DNA of 50,465 bases from JAAAOZ01 sp964496595 (GCA_964496595.1 CAZCAI010000011.1:1-50465); one strand, 5' to 3'. Counted from the stretch's first letter, positions 35,529 through 46,933 are shown. Notes: a model not told the origin generated them from the sequence alone. Numbers and translations are program-made.

Positions 35529-35551
35529 CACAATCAGATGAGGATGTTATT

Positions 35552-36190
35552 ATGACAGTCTCCGGCAATCGTTTCAGCATGATCTGGCAGGATTGGCGCT
35601 GGCGCATCCGGCGCGATGGCTGGCGGGCCGCGTGGCCCCACATCCGCCAGGAGGCGCTGACGCTTCCCTACCGGCGGATAGAATTTGTCGTCGTGGCGCG
35701 CCCCCTGGCGCACCCGCTCCCAGAGGTGCATGCCAGGGCATCGATCACCCTCCGGCCCTTTGCCGCCGGCGATCTGGATTTTGTGCGCCGCGAATATCTG
35801 CCCTCCGAAGCGCATTTGTGTGCCCAACGGCTGGCGCGCGACCACGATGGCATCGCCGCGTGCATCGCGGGGCAGATCGTGGGGTATGCGTGGAGCTGCA
35901 CGGATGCCTCGCTCGAGCGCGTCGATTTGCGCTTCGAGCCGGGCGATGTCCTCTTTACCGACGCTTTTACCGCGCCCGGCGCGCGCGGGCAGGGCGTGCA
36001 GACGATACTCTCGCGGGCGCGGCTGCGCGCGGCCCAGGAACAGGGCCACCGGCGCATCCTCGCCTACATCGAAGTCAACAACGCGCCCTCGCTGGCCGTG
36101 TGGCAGAAGAAGATGAACGCTGAGGTTATCGCGCATATCACCTTTACGCGCGCCGGTCTGTGGCGAAAAACGACATACACTGTGAAGTAG
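35552..36190 (+). CDS. GNAT family N-acetyltransferase
   Basis: A 212-residue protein whose C-terminal 140 residues follow the GNAT order: ITLRPFAAGDLDFVR, ACIAGQIVGYAWS, FTDAFTAPGARGQGVQTILSRA with the acetyl-CoA loop RGQGVQ, and AYIEVNNAPSLAVWQKK. The first 60 residues are basic and not recognised. It lies between the FemAB-like and CapK-like genes, so the acceptor may be an amino sugar or a peptide-like substituent of the glycan; this is inferred only from position. Confidence 0.88.
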   Translation: MTVSGNRFSMIWQDWRWRIRRDGWRAAWPHIRQEALTLPYRRIEFVVVARPLAHPLPEVHARASITLRPFAAGDLDFVRREYLPSEAHLCAQRLARDHDGIAACIAGQIVGYAWSCTDASLERVDLRFEPGDVLFTDAFTAPGARGQGVQTILSRARLRAAQEQGHRRILAYIEVNNAPSLAVWQKKMNAEVIAHITFTRAGLWRKTTYTVK

Positions 36191-36202
36191 GAGGGAGTGT
36201 GG

Positions 36203-37588
36203 ATGACTGACTTACTGCGCCTGGTTGCTTTCAAAGCCCATGAGCTACTGACCGGACGGCGTGTCCTGGATCGGATGCAGGAGCTAAATCGTACGCAATG
36301 GTTGAGACGTGAAGAACTTTTGAGGTTGCAGCAGCAAAAACTTCACAGCCTGTTAACCTATGCGGGTAAGAATGTGCCCTACTACCACCGTCTCTTTGAG
36401 CGGGTTGATTTTGCGCCGGATGAGGTTCTCACAGACCCGACCGCACTCCATAAGCTGCCGGTGCTCACCAAGGCCATCATTCGCGAGAACTTCGACGAGT
36501 TGTTGACCACGGAGAGCAAAAGGCGCGCGCAAATGGGGCAACTTACCACCGGCGGATCCACGGGCCATCCCCTGGTCTTTATGCAAGATAGCAACTTTCG
36601 CGATTACGTCACCGCCGACATCCATCGCCATCTGGGATGGGCGGGATGGGAATTGGGACAGCCCCACGCTTACATCTGGGGCGCGAGCTTTGAGGTACAG
36701 ACGGCGCAATCAATCCGCGTCAAGTTGATGGATTGGGTGCTCAATCGCTTCTTGACGACCGCCTATGTGCTTTCCGAAGAGAGTATGAGCGCGTTTGCCG
36801 CGCAGATCAGAAAGCGCCGCCCGCGCATCCTGTTTGGCTATCCCTCCAGCGTCTACCGCTTCGCCAAGTTTGTACGCGAGCATAGCATGGATGATATCAC
36901 ATTCGAGGCGATTTTCGGTTCGGCCGAGGTGCTCTATCCCGCGCAGCGCCGGTTCATCGAGGAGGTGTTTGCCGGTAAGATGTTCAACCGCTATGGATCG
37001 CGCGAGTTGGGAGGGCTCGCTTGCGAGTGTGAGGCCCATACCGCCTTACATGCCAGCATCGAGAACGTCTATATTGAGATCTTGCGAGGATTAGAGGGCA
37101 ACGAACCCACTCGGCCGGGTGAAACTGGTCACATCGTGGTGACGAATTTGAATAATTATGGGATGCCTTTCATTCGCTATAGCATCGAAGATCTGGGCGC
37201 GTGGAGCAACCGTGAGAGTTGCCCGTGCGGTCGGGAGTTGCCCTTGATGGATCTGGTGCAAGGACGGCGCATCGATATGTTCGAGACGCGAGATGGGCGC
37301 GGCGTCTGGGGCGGATTTGCCAGCCCGCTGTTCGGGATGGAGGGCGTGAAACAATTCCAATTGGTGCAAAAATCCCTGGATTTGGTCATCGCTCGGATTG
37401 TCAAAGAGGGTGAATTGGATCAAGCCAGATTAGATACCATCGAGCGGACGGTCAAGATGGCGCTGGGAGATCATGTCAGGGTCAAATTCGAGTTCCCCGA
37501 CGAGATTCCCGTGCTGGACTCGGGGAAATATCGCTATGCTATTTCTGAAATCAGCGAAAGGCAATCCGCTCAAGGAGTTTTATCCTGA
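36203..37588 (+). CDS. CapK/PaaK-like adenylate-forming enzyme
   Basis: A 461-residue member of the phenylacetate-CoA-ligase-like branch of the ANL superfamily, often annotated CapK in capsule loci. The P-loop QLTTGGSTGHPL is near 112-123; IFGSAEVLYPAQRRF, FNRYGSRELGGLACEC, TGHIVVTNLNNYGMPFIRYSIEDLG and CPCGRELP follow in the expected order. It would activate a carboxylic acid as its adenylate and possibly pass it to CoA or an acceptor. AGGAGGG seven bases upstream selects the ATG at 36203 over the GTG at 36197. The next gene's ATG overlaps its TGA. Confidence 0.9.
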   Translation: MTDLLRLVAFKAHELLTGRRVLDRMQELNRTQWLRREELLRLQQQKLHSLLTYAGKNVPYYHRLFERVDFAPDEVLTDPTALHKLPVLTKAIIRENFDELLTTESKRRAQMGQLTTGGSTGHPLVFMQDSNFRDYVTADIHRHLGWAGWELGQPHAYIWGASFEVQTAQSIRVKLMDWVLNRFLTTAYVLSEESMSAFAAQIRKRRPRILFGYPSSVYRFAKFVREHSMDDITFEAIFGSAEVLYPAQRRFIEEVFAGKMFNRYGSRELGGLACECEAHTALHASIENVYIEILRGLEGNEPTRPGETGHIVVTNLNNYGMPFIRYSIEDLGAWSNRESCPCGRELPLMDLVQGRRIDMFETRDGRGVWGGFASPLFGMEGVKQFQLVQKSLDLVIARIVKEGELDQARLDTIERTVKMALGDHVRVKFEFPDEIPVLDSGKYRYAISEISERQSAQGVLS

Positions 37589-39063
37589 TGCGTAAGAACT
37601 TGCAAAGTAGGACGCTTTTACTGCTCGTGATTTTGGCGATCAACTTAACAAGTCTCCCGGTTGGCGCAGCCCGCCACGCGGACGAGCCAGAGTACGTCGA
37701 ACGCTTTGATGGGGATATGCCGTTAATGTTCGCCGTCGGGCATGGGGGATGGGAGCAACTCGGCGAGTTGGAGAATGGCGGTTGGGCCGCCGATCCCCTT
37801 CTCCGCGATTACTTTTATGAGATTCTGATGGTGCGCCTCTATGAGAAAACCGGGCATCTTCCCTATCTCGTCTATCAGCAGGGAAATCGCAATTATGTCA
37901 ACACCAATCGCCCGGTGGGCCATCCAGAGGCCTATCATCCCGATAATACGGAAGCTATAGCCGCCTATTTTGAGTTCCACGATGAGATGGATGCTATGAT
38001 CGCGCGGATTGAGGCGGAGTACGGCGCGGATATGGCGCTCATCGTCAATCCGCACACAACCGATCTGGATGCCAGCAAAGGCAATCGTCCCTGGGATCGG
38101 ATCGCCGATATTGGATTTGCGGCCTCCGTGACCTCTTTAGGAAACTCCAATAACACAATGAAAGCGCTCTATGACCGGCGAGGCGAGATCGCGTTACGGG
38201 GGGAGGATAGTATTCCTTATCAGTTCTTTCATGGGCAAGATTGGCCCTCCCCCGATGCCATCTGGCCCGAGGCCGCCGTCGTCAACGCCAAGACCGAAGC
38301 CCAGACCGGCGATGACGTGTGGCACGTCTTACCCGCCTGGGTCAGCGGTTGGAACACCGATGCCTGGGTCACGGCCTACTTCAACGGTTGGGCCACAGTG
38401 CTCTATCACGGGACTAACACCTCAGGCCATCACGAAAATTGGGCAAATGGGTTGGACGCTTTCCAGATGGAGGTGAATTACACCAAGGAATCGGGGATCG
38501 CGCTGAATGAGAGCGGCGATTATCAACTTAATGTTCCGTTTACCACCGCGCTGATGGATGATCTCGTCGACGCGATCTTGCATAGCCTGCGCGTCAATTA
38601 TGGCTGGGAGCCGGGAGAAGCCTACAATGTGATGATCGATAACGGTGATACAGGCTTTAGCATAACGGGTTATTGGGAGGTCTCCGGCGGACACGGATTT
38701 TGGGGGACGCCCAGCATCTACACCACTGAGACAGACGCCACGGCCAAATGGACGCCAAATTTGAATCAGAACGGTATCTACGAAGTTTTGGTCCGCTGGA
38801 CTGGCTACCCAAACCGGACGTCATCTGCGCAATATACGGTCAATCATGTTGGCGGCCATCAGATCTTGTCTGTAGATCAGAGCACGAAAGATGCCAGATG
38901 GATCAGCCTGGGCACATTCATATTCGCCGAGGGGAGAAGTGGCAGCGTGACCTTGACGTGTACCGATACCGACCATACAACCTCCGCCGATGCCGTACTG
39001 TTTCGCCTGGTTGTACCGGTCAAGAGTATTTATCTGCCGATAATGGCGAAGAATATCCAATAA
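37588..39063 (+). CDS. Secreted protein with amidohydrolase-like and golvesin-type domains
   Basis: A 491-residue exported protein. Signal peptide 1-28. Residues about 40-340 resemble an N-formylglutamate-amidohydrolase-like fold: EILMVRLYEKTGHLPYLVYQ, HPDNTEAIAAYFEFHDEMDA and NPHTTDLDASKGNRPWD, with several His and Asp residues that could bind metal. Residues about 360-475 match the golvesin C-terminal-like beta module (GFSITGYWEVSGGHGFWG, YEVLVRWTGYPNRTSSAQYT, RWISLGTFIFAEGRSGSVTL). The tail SIYLPIMAKN is shared with the other two surface proteins. Translation is coupled to the CapK-like gene (TGATG). Substrate unknown. Confidence 0.8.
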   Translation: MRKNLQSRTLLLLVILAINLTSLPVGAARHADEPEYVERFDGDMPLMFAVGHGGWEQLGELENGGWAADPLLRDYFYEILMVRLYEKTGHLPYLVYQQGNRNYVNTNRPVGHPEAYHPDNTEAIAAYFEFHDEMDAMIARIEAEYGADMALIVNPHTTDLDASKGNRPWDRIADIGFAASVTSLGNSNNTMKALYDRRGEIALRGEDSIPYQFFHGQDWPSPDAIWPEAAVVNAKTEAQTGDDVWHVLPAWVSGWNTDAWVTAYFNGWATVLYHGTNTSGHHENWANGLDAFQMEVNYTKESGIALNESGDYQLNVPFTTALMDDLVDAILHSLRVNYGWEPGEAYNVMIDNGDTGFSITGYWEVSGGHGFWGTPSIYTTETDATAKWTPNLNQNGIYEVLVRWTGYPNRTSSAQYTVNHVGGHQILSVDQSTKDARWISLGTFIFAEGRSGSVTLTCTDTDHTTSADAVLFRLVVPVKSIYLPIMAKNIQ

Positions 39064-39094
39064 CGGATGCACATCCTAACCCGTAACGACATGA

Positions 39095-39183
39095 AAAGGT
39101 CTGTGATCCCCTAAACGCGCCCACCTTCGCTGCTTTTAGGGTTGTCCGGGGAGTCATCCGGCGAAATCCCAAAGACCCGGATA
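39095..39183 (+). repeat. Three-copy dispersed repeat, copy 2
   Basis: Shares TGATCCCC, GCTGCTTTTAGGG, CCGGGGAG, CGGCGAAATCC and AAAGACCCGG with copies at 16525-16691 and 49032-49197. Only the 3' half of the longer family is present; the preceding gene ends at 39063. The rest of the spacer (39184-39362) holds no gene or convincing promoter. Confidence 0.82.
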
Positions 39184-39362
39184 CTTGTAACCGCCCGCCG
39201 GCCACGCAATTCATCATCCGGCGGCTGATTATCGAGATGTCTGATTTAGTAAATTTATAGGTTTTCTTCATACTTTTTGATAACCTCCTCCTTATACAAT
39301 AGGATAACGAGATATGAAAATATCTAGTGTTTCTTATGTATATAATTAGGGAGGGTTTCAAA

Positions 39363-42300
39363 ATGTTAACAAGAAAACAATTTACTTACCTCTTTTTTGA
39401 CCTCGTATTAGTGCTCCTCGCGATTTTTATCTGGACGGCTCCGGTATCTGCTCAGGTAGGGGGGGATCTCTCCGCCGATGCTGATGGCGACGGTCTGCCC
39501 GATATAACCGAAGAGGCCGGATGGTACAATCAAGCCGGCGGCCCCTTCTACACCGATCCTCTGGATGCGGACAGTGACGACGATGGCCTCTCCGATGGCC
39601 TGGAAAAACTGTACGATACAGACCCTCTCGATGATCGCAGCCCCGGCATCTACGTAGAGTATGAAAAAGACTTCCAGACCAGCCAATATCACGACTGGCA
39701 ACGCTACGGCGATAACTACATCGCGCTTCCTTACCCATTTAGCCCTTGGGGAGCAGATTTTGTTGTCGTGCGCCGGGGAACGACCTTCTCCGTTGGCGGG
39801 CCGGCGAACGCGAATCTTGAAATCAGCAAGAGCGACAGCGGCCTGACCACCTTAACAGCCGAGCGCGATCCCTGCACCGGGCGATGGCGGATCACCGCGC
39901 CCTCGAATGGCACAGTTGGCAGCTACACGCTCACCGTAGAAGAAGGTAGTTGGAGTGAGAGCTTGAAGCTCTACGTCATCTTTGAATTGCCTACGGGCGT
40001 GAGCGAGGACTTCATTGATTCCTTTGTCTACGATGACAACCCGGACGATGCGCGGGATACAACCTCTCTTGGCTTCTACGATAGAGACCGCGATGGCAAG
40101 CTCTTATATGATCATAATGACTACGACTGGATTCCAGTTGGAGAACAGATCAATCGCGGGTACGTCTGGCGTTACAATACCCAACATTATTATGACTTCG
40201 TCTTTGAAGACCACGTCATGCCAGCGATCAACGGCCACACCTCCACCTGGGACGCCGCCAATGCCCTGGGCGAGCGCGTGGATCAAGTGACCTGTTTTGG
40301 CCATCCCCGCCCGCTGGGGAACTCCTGGTGTGTATTGAATCCAGTTCACTGTTACCCATACAATTACAAGAACGAGTGCACAAACGTCGCGAATTTACTG
40401 GCATCTTTTAACCGGTCGGCGGGTATCCCTGCCCGCCCCGTATTCGTGGATTGGAAGACCTCCACGTTTGACCACTCGGTGGAAGTATGGACAAAGCCGT
40501 CCTCTGGATCTTTGCATTGGTACGTCATGCGCGGCTATCGAACCAATGAAGGCCCGTGTGAATCTTCGTACGTGGAAGGCGGCTACAATCCGCTACAATA
40601 CACCTCCGGCTGGTATGCTTCTGGTTGGGGCGTCTACGCAGGAGGCGAGAACTGGAACTGGGTAGAGACCGGCGATGGCAGTTGGTCTGGGGCGGATGAT
40701 TTCCGTCTGGCCAGTTGGCAGTTCGATAAAAGCAACAAAGTAGGCCAAATCATCAAGCAAAATTGGTATGAGACCCGGCTCGTTGACTACTATGGCTGGC
40801 CCAGCGAACCTGAAGTGATCGGGAAACCACCTGAAGATTGGCCGGATCCACCCGCTACGACCTCGATGGCGACGACGGCTTCTTTAGATGTCACTGATGA
40901 TAAATCAACCTCAGTCATTCAGTTCGATCAGGTCGTAGCGGATTATGGCGTAGATTTAGACGGCGATGGCCGCTTCGATCAACTGGCGTTTGACATCCAA
41001 GTGGAGGTGAAGCAAGCGGGCGCCTATTGGTTCCAGGGCCGAATCGCAGGCGACATCTCCGAAGCTATCGGAAAGGTTGAACTCAAAGAGGGACGCCATA
41101 CGATAACCTTGCCTTTCGATGGCATATCTATCTACATGCATAAAGAGGATGGTCCCTATATCCTGACCGATTTGTGGGTCACCGACGCCGATAATCCTAT
41201 CCCCGAAGATTTTGCAGAAAATACGCTGGATCACGTGCGACCCGCCTACGAAACATTCCCCTATAAGTTTAGCGCTTTTGGTATCGCCGGGGCGAGTTTA
41301 TCGGGTGGTTATGACCACCACACAATTGACTCGGATCGCGATGGATATGCCGATGCTCTGATGGTCGAACCCACTTTGAAAATCGAGGCCCCCGACACGT
41401 ACACCGTTCGCGGCATCCTATTCGACGGCCAAGGCGAGATGCTTGATCAGGCCGCCTGGTCGGGTTCTGGATCAGAGGTTGAGTTGCGATTTGAGGCGTT
41501 GCGAGGAACCGTTGGGCCTTACACATTGCAACACGTGCATGTCCGCAACAGTGATGATGAGGTCACCGATGGGATGAAAGAAGCGTACGAGCTTGGCGAC
41601 ATCCCCGCGTTCAGCGCCCAAGCAATCCAAATCGGTGGGCCGGCGCCGGATGATGGCGCTTCTGGCATTCAGCCTATGTTTGTCATCACTAACACAGGCT
41701 ACTCTGATGTCGGTGTGGATACGGACGGCGACGGCAAGTTTGACGAATTGGTCATCACCTTAGATGTGGTGGTCGAGGCCGGGGAAGGCGGGGAGGCTTA
41801 CCGCCTTGAAGGCTGGTTGATCGATGCAAATGGCTCGCTCATCTCCTGGGCGACCAGCGAACCCCAAATACTTAACGAAGGCATCCAAAGCCTCTCACTC
41901 GCCTTCGATGGCCGAGTGATTAACGAGCACCGCGTGGACGGCCCCTATAAGTTGGTCGCTCTCAAAGCGTTGCCGGGAGATACCTACGCCGTCCTTGACG
42001 AAGTGGATGTCGCCTATATGACCGCAGCCTATGATTACGACGCTTTCGCGCCAGCGGTCGTGGCCCCGGCTGCGACCATTCTCTCCGATAATATGGAGAA
42101 TTGGATTGTTGCAGGGGAAAGTTTTGAAAGTGGCGCGCTGGATGCGGCTTGGACAACCTCCTCCTCAACTAGCGAGGGGCGCATCCAGGTGACCAACGAG
42201 TATAGCGCCGCTGTCGGTGCCTACGCTTTATGGATGGATGATACGGTTGATTACAGGTATACCTTGAATGAGGCGATCTGGACCGTAGATCTATCCGGCG

Positions 42301-45300
42301 CCGATGAGGCGATGCTCTCTTTCTATCACGCGGACTTTGGCGATGAACAGCACAATTTCAGTGGGGATTTTACCGGCAGTTACAATGCCGATGGCGTCGC
42401 TATCAGCGATGATGGAATAAACTGGCATCCCGTCTTGAATATGCCGGATCAGCTAGCGGGAGTGTGGCTCCCCTACACCATCGATCTGGCGGCTGAAGCC
42501 GCCGCGGCCGGGATGACCTTGGGGCCTGATTTCCGGATCAAGTTCCAGCAATACGACGATTTCTCCTTAGAGACCGGCCCGGACGGCCGCGGCTGGGATG
42601 AGATCACCCTCGTAGCCGCGGGAAGTTTTGCGGATCAATGGACGGGCAGCTCACTGTGGGATCTACAGGATGATGTATGGCATAGCTACGCACACGCCTG
42701 GAAAGCCGCCGGATCCTATGGAGGGCGGCTGACATCAGATCCCCTGGATTTCTCGAACTATGTCAATCCAATGCTCAGCTTCCAAACTGGCTATCGCAAT
42801 AACGCCAGTTGGCTGCAAGTCTCGACCGATGGTGTTCATTGGACCAATATGGCGACCTACGCGGGCGCTACATCCCATTGGACCACAAAACAGGTAGACC
42901 TGAGCGACTACGGCGAAACTTCGGATGTGCAGATCCGCTTCAACGCCGACGCCCAATCTGGGCTTCAGTGGTGTGTGGATGATGTCACGCTCAGTGGGTG
43001 GCCCGCCGTCACCGCCGCCGCGTTCGACTACACGCCGGATGCTGCGCTCATCGATGAGGACGTCGCCTTCGTCGCCGCTTACACCTCCATCGATGTCTCG
43101 TTGCCCACTACCTACACCTGGAACTTCGGCGATGGCTCGTCCCCCGTCGTGACCTCAGAGCCGACCGTCACGCACCTCTTCACGGACAGCATCGATTACA
43201 CGGTCCATCTTACCGTGGAGAACCCCTACGATGATGCTGTTGTCTCCGCTGTCGTGCCCGTGTATCAGCCGGTGACAGAGACCGCGTTCGATTTCGAGCC
43301 GGAGACGGACGCCAGCGATTGGGAGACGCAGTTCACCGCCGTTTATACCCCGTCCTCAGCCTCGCAGCCCGTAACCTACATCTGGGACTTTGACGATGGC
43401 GGCGCGCCGGTCACGACAAACAGCGCGACAATCCTTCACACCTTCCCCGCCACAGATACCTACACCGTCCTGCTGACGACAACCAACGGCTACGGCGGCG
43501 AAGTGACGGCGACGCATCAAGTCACCGTGCCCTTCGATAACGACGGCGATGGCCTGACCAATGCGACCGAAGCCGCGTTAGGCACCGATCCCAACGCCCC
43601 GGACACCGACGGCGACGGCCTGACCGACTACGAAGAAGTCCATATCCACAACACCGACCCCACCGATTCGGATACCGACGGCGACGGGTTGACCGATGAC
43701 GATGAAATTAATAACCACAACACCGATCCCCTTGACCCGGACAGCGACGGCGACAACCTGACCGACGGCGAGGAAGTCAATACCCACGGCACTGATCCGA
43801 ACGACGACGACAGCGATGACGACGGCATGCCCGACGGCTGGGAAATCGATAACGGCCTCGATCCCTTGAATGCCAGCGACGCCGCCGCCGACCCGGACAG
43901 CGACGGGGCGACCAACTTAGAAGAATACCAGGCCGGGACCGATCCGCAGAATCCCGACACCGACGGCGACGGCATGCCCGACGGCTGGGAAATCGACAAC
44001 GGTCTCGATCCCTTGGATGACGGCGACGCCGCCAATAACCCGGATAACGATGCTTTGACCAACTTAGAGGAATACCAGGCCGGCACCGATCCGCACGATT
44101 ACAACCCCTCCGACATCAACCTGAGTTCCGCGAGCGTGGGCGAAAACCAGCCGGTCGATACGCCAGTCGGGACGTTCAGCACAGAAGATCTGGACGACGC
44201 CACGCACACCTACAGCCTGGTCGCCGGCGCGGGGGATGACGGCAACGCCGCATTCGATATCGAAGGCAATGAGTTGCGAACGGCGATGAGCTTCGACTAC
44301 GAGACGCAGGCCAGCTACACCATCCGCGTCCGCACCGATGACGGGCAGGCGACCTTCGAGAAAGCCTTCACGATCACGATCACGGATGTCAACGATGCCC
44401 CGCTGTTCACCACGACCCCGGTCACGACGGCGACGCAGGACGCGCCCTACACCTACACCGTCACGGCTGAGGACATCGATGTCGGCGATACGCTGACCAT
44501 CACGGCGGAGAGCGCGCCCGCCTGGCTGACGTTAATCGATCACGGCGATGGCACGGCCACGCTGAGCGGCACACCCGCCAACGCCGACGTGGGCGAGCAC
44601 GCCATCACGCTGCGGGTCACCGACGCGGGCGGCCTGACCGCTGCGCAAACCTTCACGATCAGCGTCGCCAACGTCAACGACGCGCCCACCTTCACCAGCG
44701 CGCCGGGCTTGACGGCGACGCAGGACGCGCCCTACACCTACACCGTCACGGCTGAGGACATCGATGTCGGCGATACGCTGACCATCACGGCGGAGAGCGC
44801 GCCCGCCTGGCTGACGTTAATCGATCACGGCGATGGCACGGCCACGCTGAGCGGCACACCCGCCAACGCCGACGTGGGCGAGCACGCCATCACGCTGCGG
44901 GTCACCGACGCGGGCGGCCTGACCGACACGCAAACCTTTACGATTCGCGTCGCCAACGTCAATGACGCGCCGGCCTTCGCCAGCGCGCCGATCATCACGG
45001 CGACGCAGGACGCGCCCTACACCTACACCATCACCGCCGCCGACCCCGACCTGATCCACGGGGACGCGCTGACCATCACGGCGGGGAGCTTGCCCGCCTG
45101 GCTCGCCTTCACCGAGCATGGCGACGGCACAGCCACGCTCGCGGGAACGCCCGCCAACGCCGACGTGGGCGAGCATCTCGTGGCGCTGCACGTGGAGGAT
45201 ATGGCGGGCGCGACCGCCGCGCAAGATTTCACCCTCACCGTGCTCAACGTCAACGACGCGCCGAGCTTCACCAGCGCGCCGGGCTTGACGGCGACGCAGG

Positions 45301-46933
45301 ACGCGCCCTACACCTACACCGTCACGGCTGAGGACATCGATNNNNNNNNNNNNNNNNNNNNNNNNNNNNNNNNNNNNNNNNNNNNNNNNNNNNNNNNNNN
45401 NNNNNNNNNNNNNNNNNNNNNNNNNNNNNNNNNNNNNNNNNCGCCAGCGCGCCGATCATCACGGCGACGCAGGACGCGCCCTACACCTACACCATCGCCG
45501 CCGCCGACCCCGACCTGATCCACGGGGACGCCTTACTCATTACCGCGCCAACCCTGCCTGATTGGCTCCAGTTCACCGATCACGGCGACGGCACGGCCAC
45601 GCTGAGCGGGACGCCCGCCAGCGCCGAGGTGGGCGAACACACGATCCTACTGCACGTGACCGATGTCGGTGGCTTGCGGGCTTCCCAAGCCTTCACGCTC
45701 ACCGTAATTCACGTCAATCACGCGCCGACCTTCACCAGCGCACCGGTCGCGACGGCGACGCAGGACGCGCCCTACACCTACACCGTCACGGCTGAGGACA
45801 TCGATGTCGGCGATACGCTGACCATCACGGCGGAGAGCGCGCCCGCCTGGCTGACGTTAATCGATCACGGCGATGGCACGGCCACGCTGAGCGGCACACC
45901 CGCCAACGCCGACGTGGGCGAGCACGCCATCACGCTGCGGGTCACCGACGCGGGCGGCCTGACCGACACGCAAACCTTTACGATTCGCGTCGCCAACGTC
46001 AATGACGCGCCGGCCTTCGCCAGCGCGCCGATCATCACGGCGACGCAGGACGCGCCCTACACCTACGCCGTCACTGCTGAGGACATAGATCCGGGCGATA
46101 CGCTAACCATCACGGCGGGGAACCTGCCCGCATGGCTGACCTTCGCCGATCACGGCGACGGCACAGCCACGCTCGCGGGCACGCCCGCCAACGCCGACGT
46201 GGGCGAGCATCTCGTGGAGCTTCGAGTGGAAGATGTAGCCGGCCTGAGCGATACCCAATCCTTCACCATTCGCGTCGCCAACGTCAATGACGCGCCGGCC
46301 TTCGCCAGCGCGCCCCATACGGCGGCGACGCAGGACGCCCCCTACACCTACACCATCGCCGCTGCCGACTCCGACCTGATCCACGGGGACGCGCTGACTA
46401 TCACGGCGGGGAGCTTGCCCAACTGGCTGACCTTCGCCGATCACGGCGATGGGACGGCCACACTGAGCGGCACACCCGCCAACGCCAACGTGGGCGATCA
46501 TGCCATCACGCTGCTGGCGACCGACGCGGGCGGCCTGACCGCTACGCAAACCTTCACGATCAGCGTCGCCAACGTCAATGACGCGCCTGGCTTCGTCAGC
46601 ACGGGCGTGGTGACCGCGCTGTTGGATATTCCATACACGTATGAGGTTGTGACCGAGGACCCCGATCTAATCCACGGGGATACGCTGACCATCACGGCGA
46701 AGCGCGCGATCAATTGGTTGAAGCTGGAGGATCACGGCGATGGCACGGCGACCCTGAGTGGTACGCCCCGCAATGGGGAAGTAGAACCCGGTGATTACGA
46801 GGTAACGCTGGAGGTTCGCGACCGGGCCGGGGCCGCCGCTACGCAAACTTACACCATCAAGGTGAAGTTGCCAGGCGGAGGCGCTGAGACGGATCGGATC
46901 CTCTTCCTGCCCATGGTCGTGAGGAACTTCTGA
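39363..46933 (+). CDS. Giant secreted adhesin with transglutaminase-like, PKD and Ig-repeat domains (interrupted by assembly gap)
   Basis: More than 2,500 residues. Signal peptide 1-30; calcium-binding TSP3-type repeats (ADADGDGLPD) at about 38-95; a transglutaminase-like domain with C339 in NECTNVANLL and H371 in DHSVEVW; three modules of the DTDGDGKFDELVITLDV type; two carbohydrate-binding-like beta modules; two PKD domains (TWNFGDGS, WDFDDGG); a second run of TSP3 repeats; one cadherin-like domain; and at least nine Ig-like (He_PIG) repeats of 95 or 97 residues. The tail is ILFLPMVVRNF. GGGAGGG seven bases upstream fixes the ATG at 39363. The frame appears to shift across the N run only because its length is a placeholder. 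Confidence 0.9.
44398..46700 (+). repeat. Tandem 285/291-bp coding repeats
   Basis: Nine visible units of the Ig-like domain, measured from the DAPYTYT codon: 44439, 44724, 45009, 45300, gap, 45473, 45764, 46049, 46334 and 46625. Spacings are 285 or 291 bp. Positions 44711-45026 and 45751-46066 are identical over 316 bases, a sign of recent duplication or gene conversion. Confidence 0.93.
45342..45441. other. Assembly gap (100 N)
   Basis: Exactly 100 N inside the tandem repeats. The left edge ends at GACATCGAT and the right edge begins CGCCAGCGCG; these match positions 44765 and 44978 of an intact unit. That predicts 212 missing bases, or 212 plus whole units, which also restores the reading frame and a 285-bp spacing. 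Confidence 0.95.

Noticed and set aside
39341..39346. TATAAT as a promoter for the adhesin gene
   Set aside because: No matching -35 box at the proper distance and it abuts the ribosome site, leaving no room for a transcript start.
39327..39362. Earlier start for the giant adhesin
   Set aside because: It would add 12 residues ahead of the signal peptide, while GGGAGGG is correctly spaced for the ATG at 39363.
45442..45518. Apparent frameshift and stop after the N run
   Set aside because: The 100 N is a placeholder length; a 212-base fill restores the frame, so the gene need not be broken.
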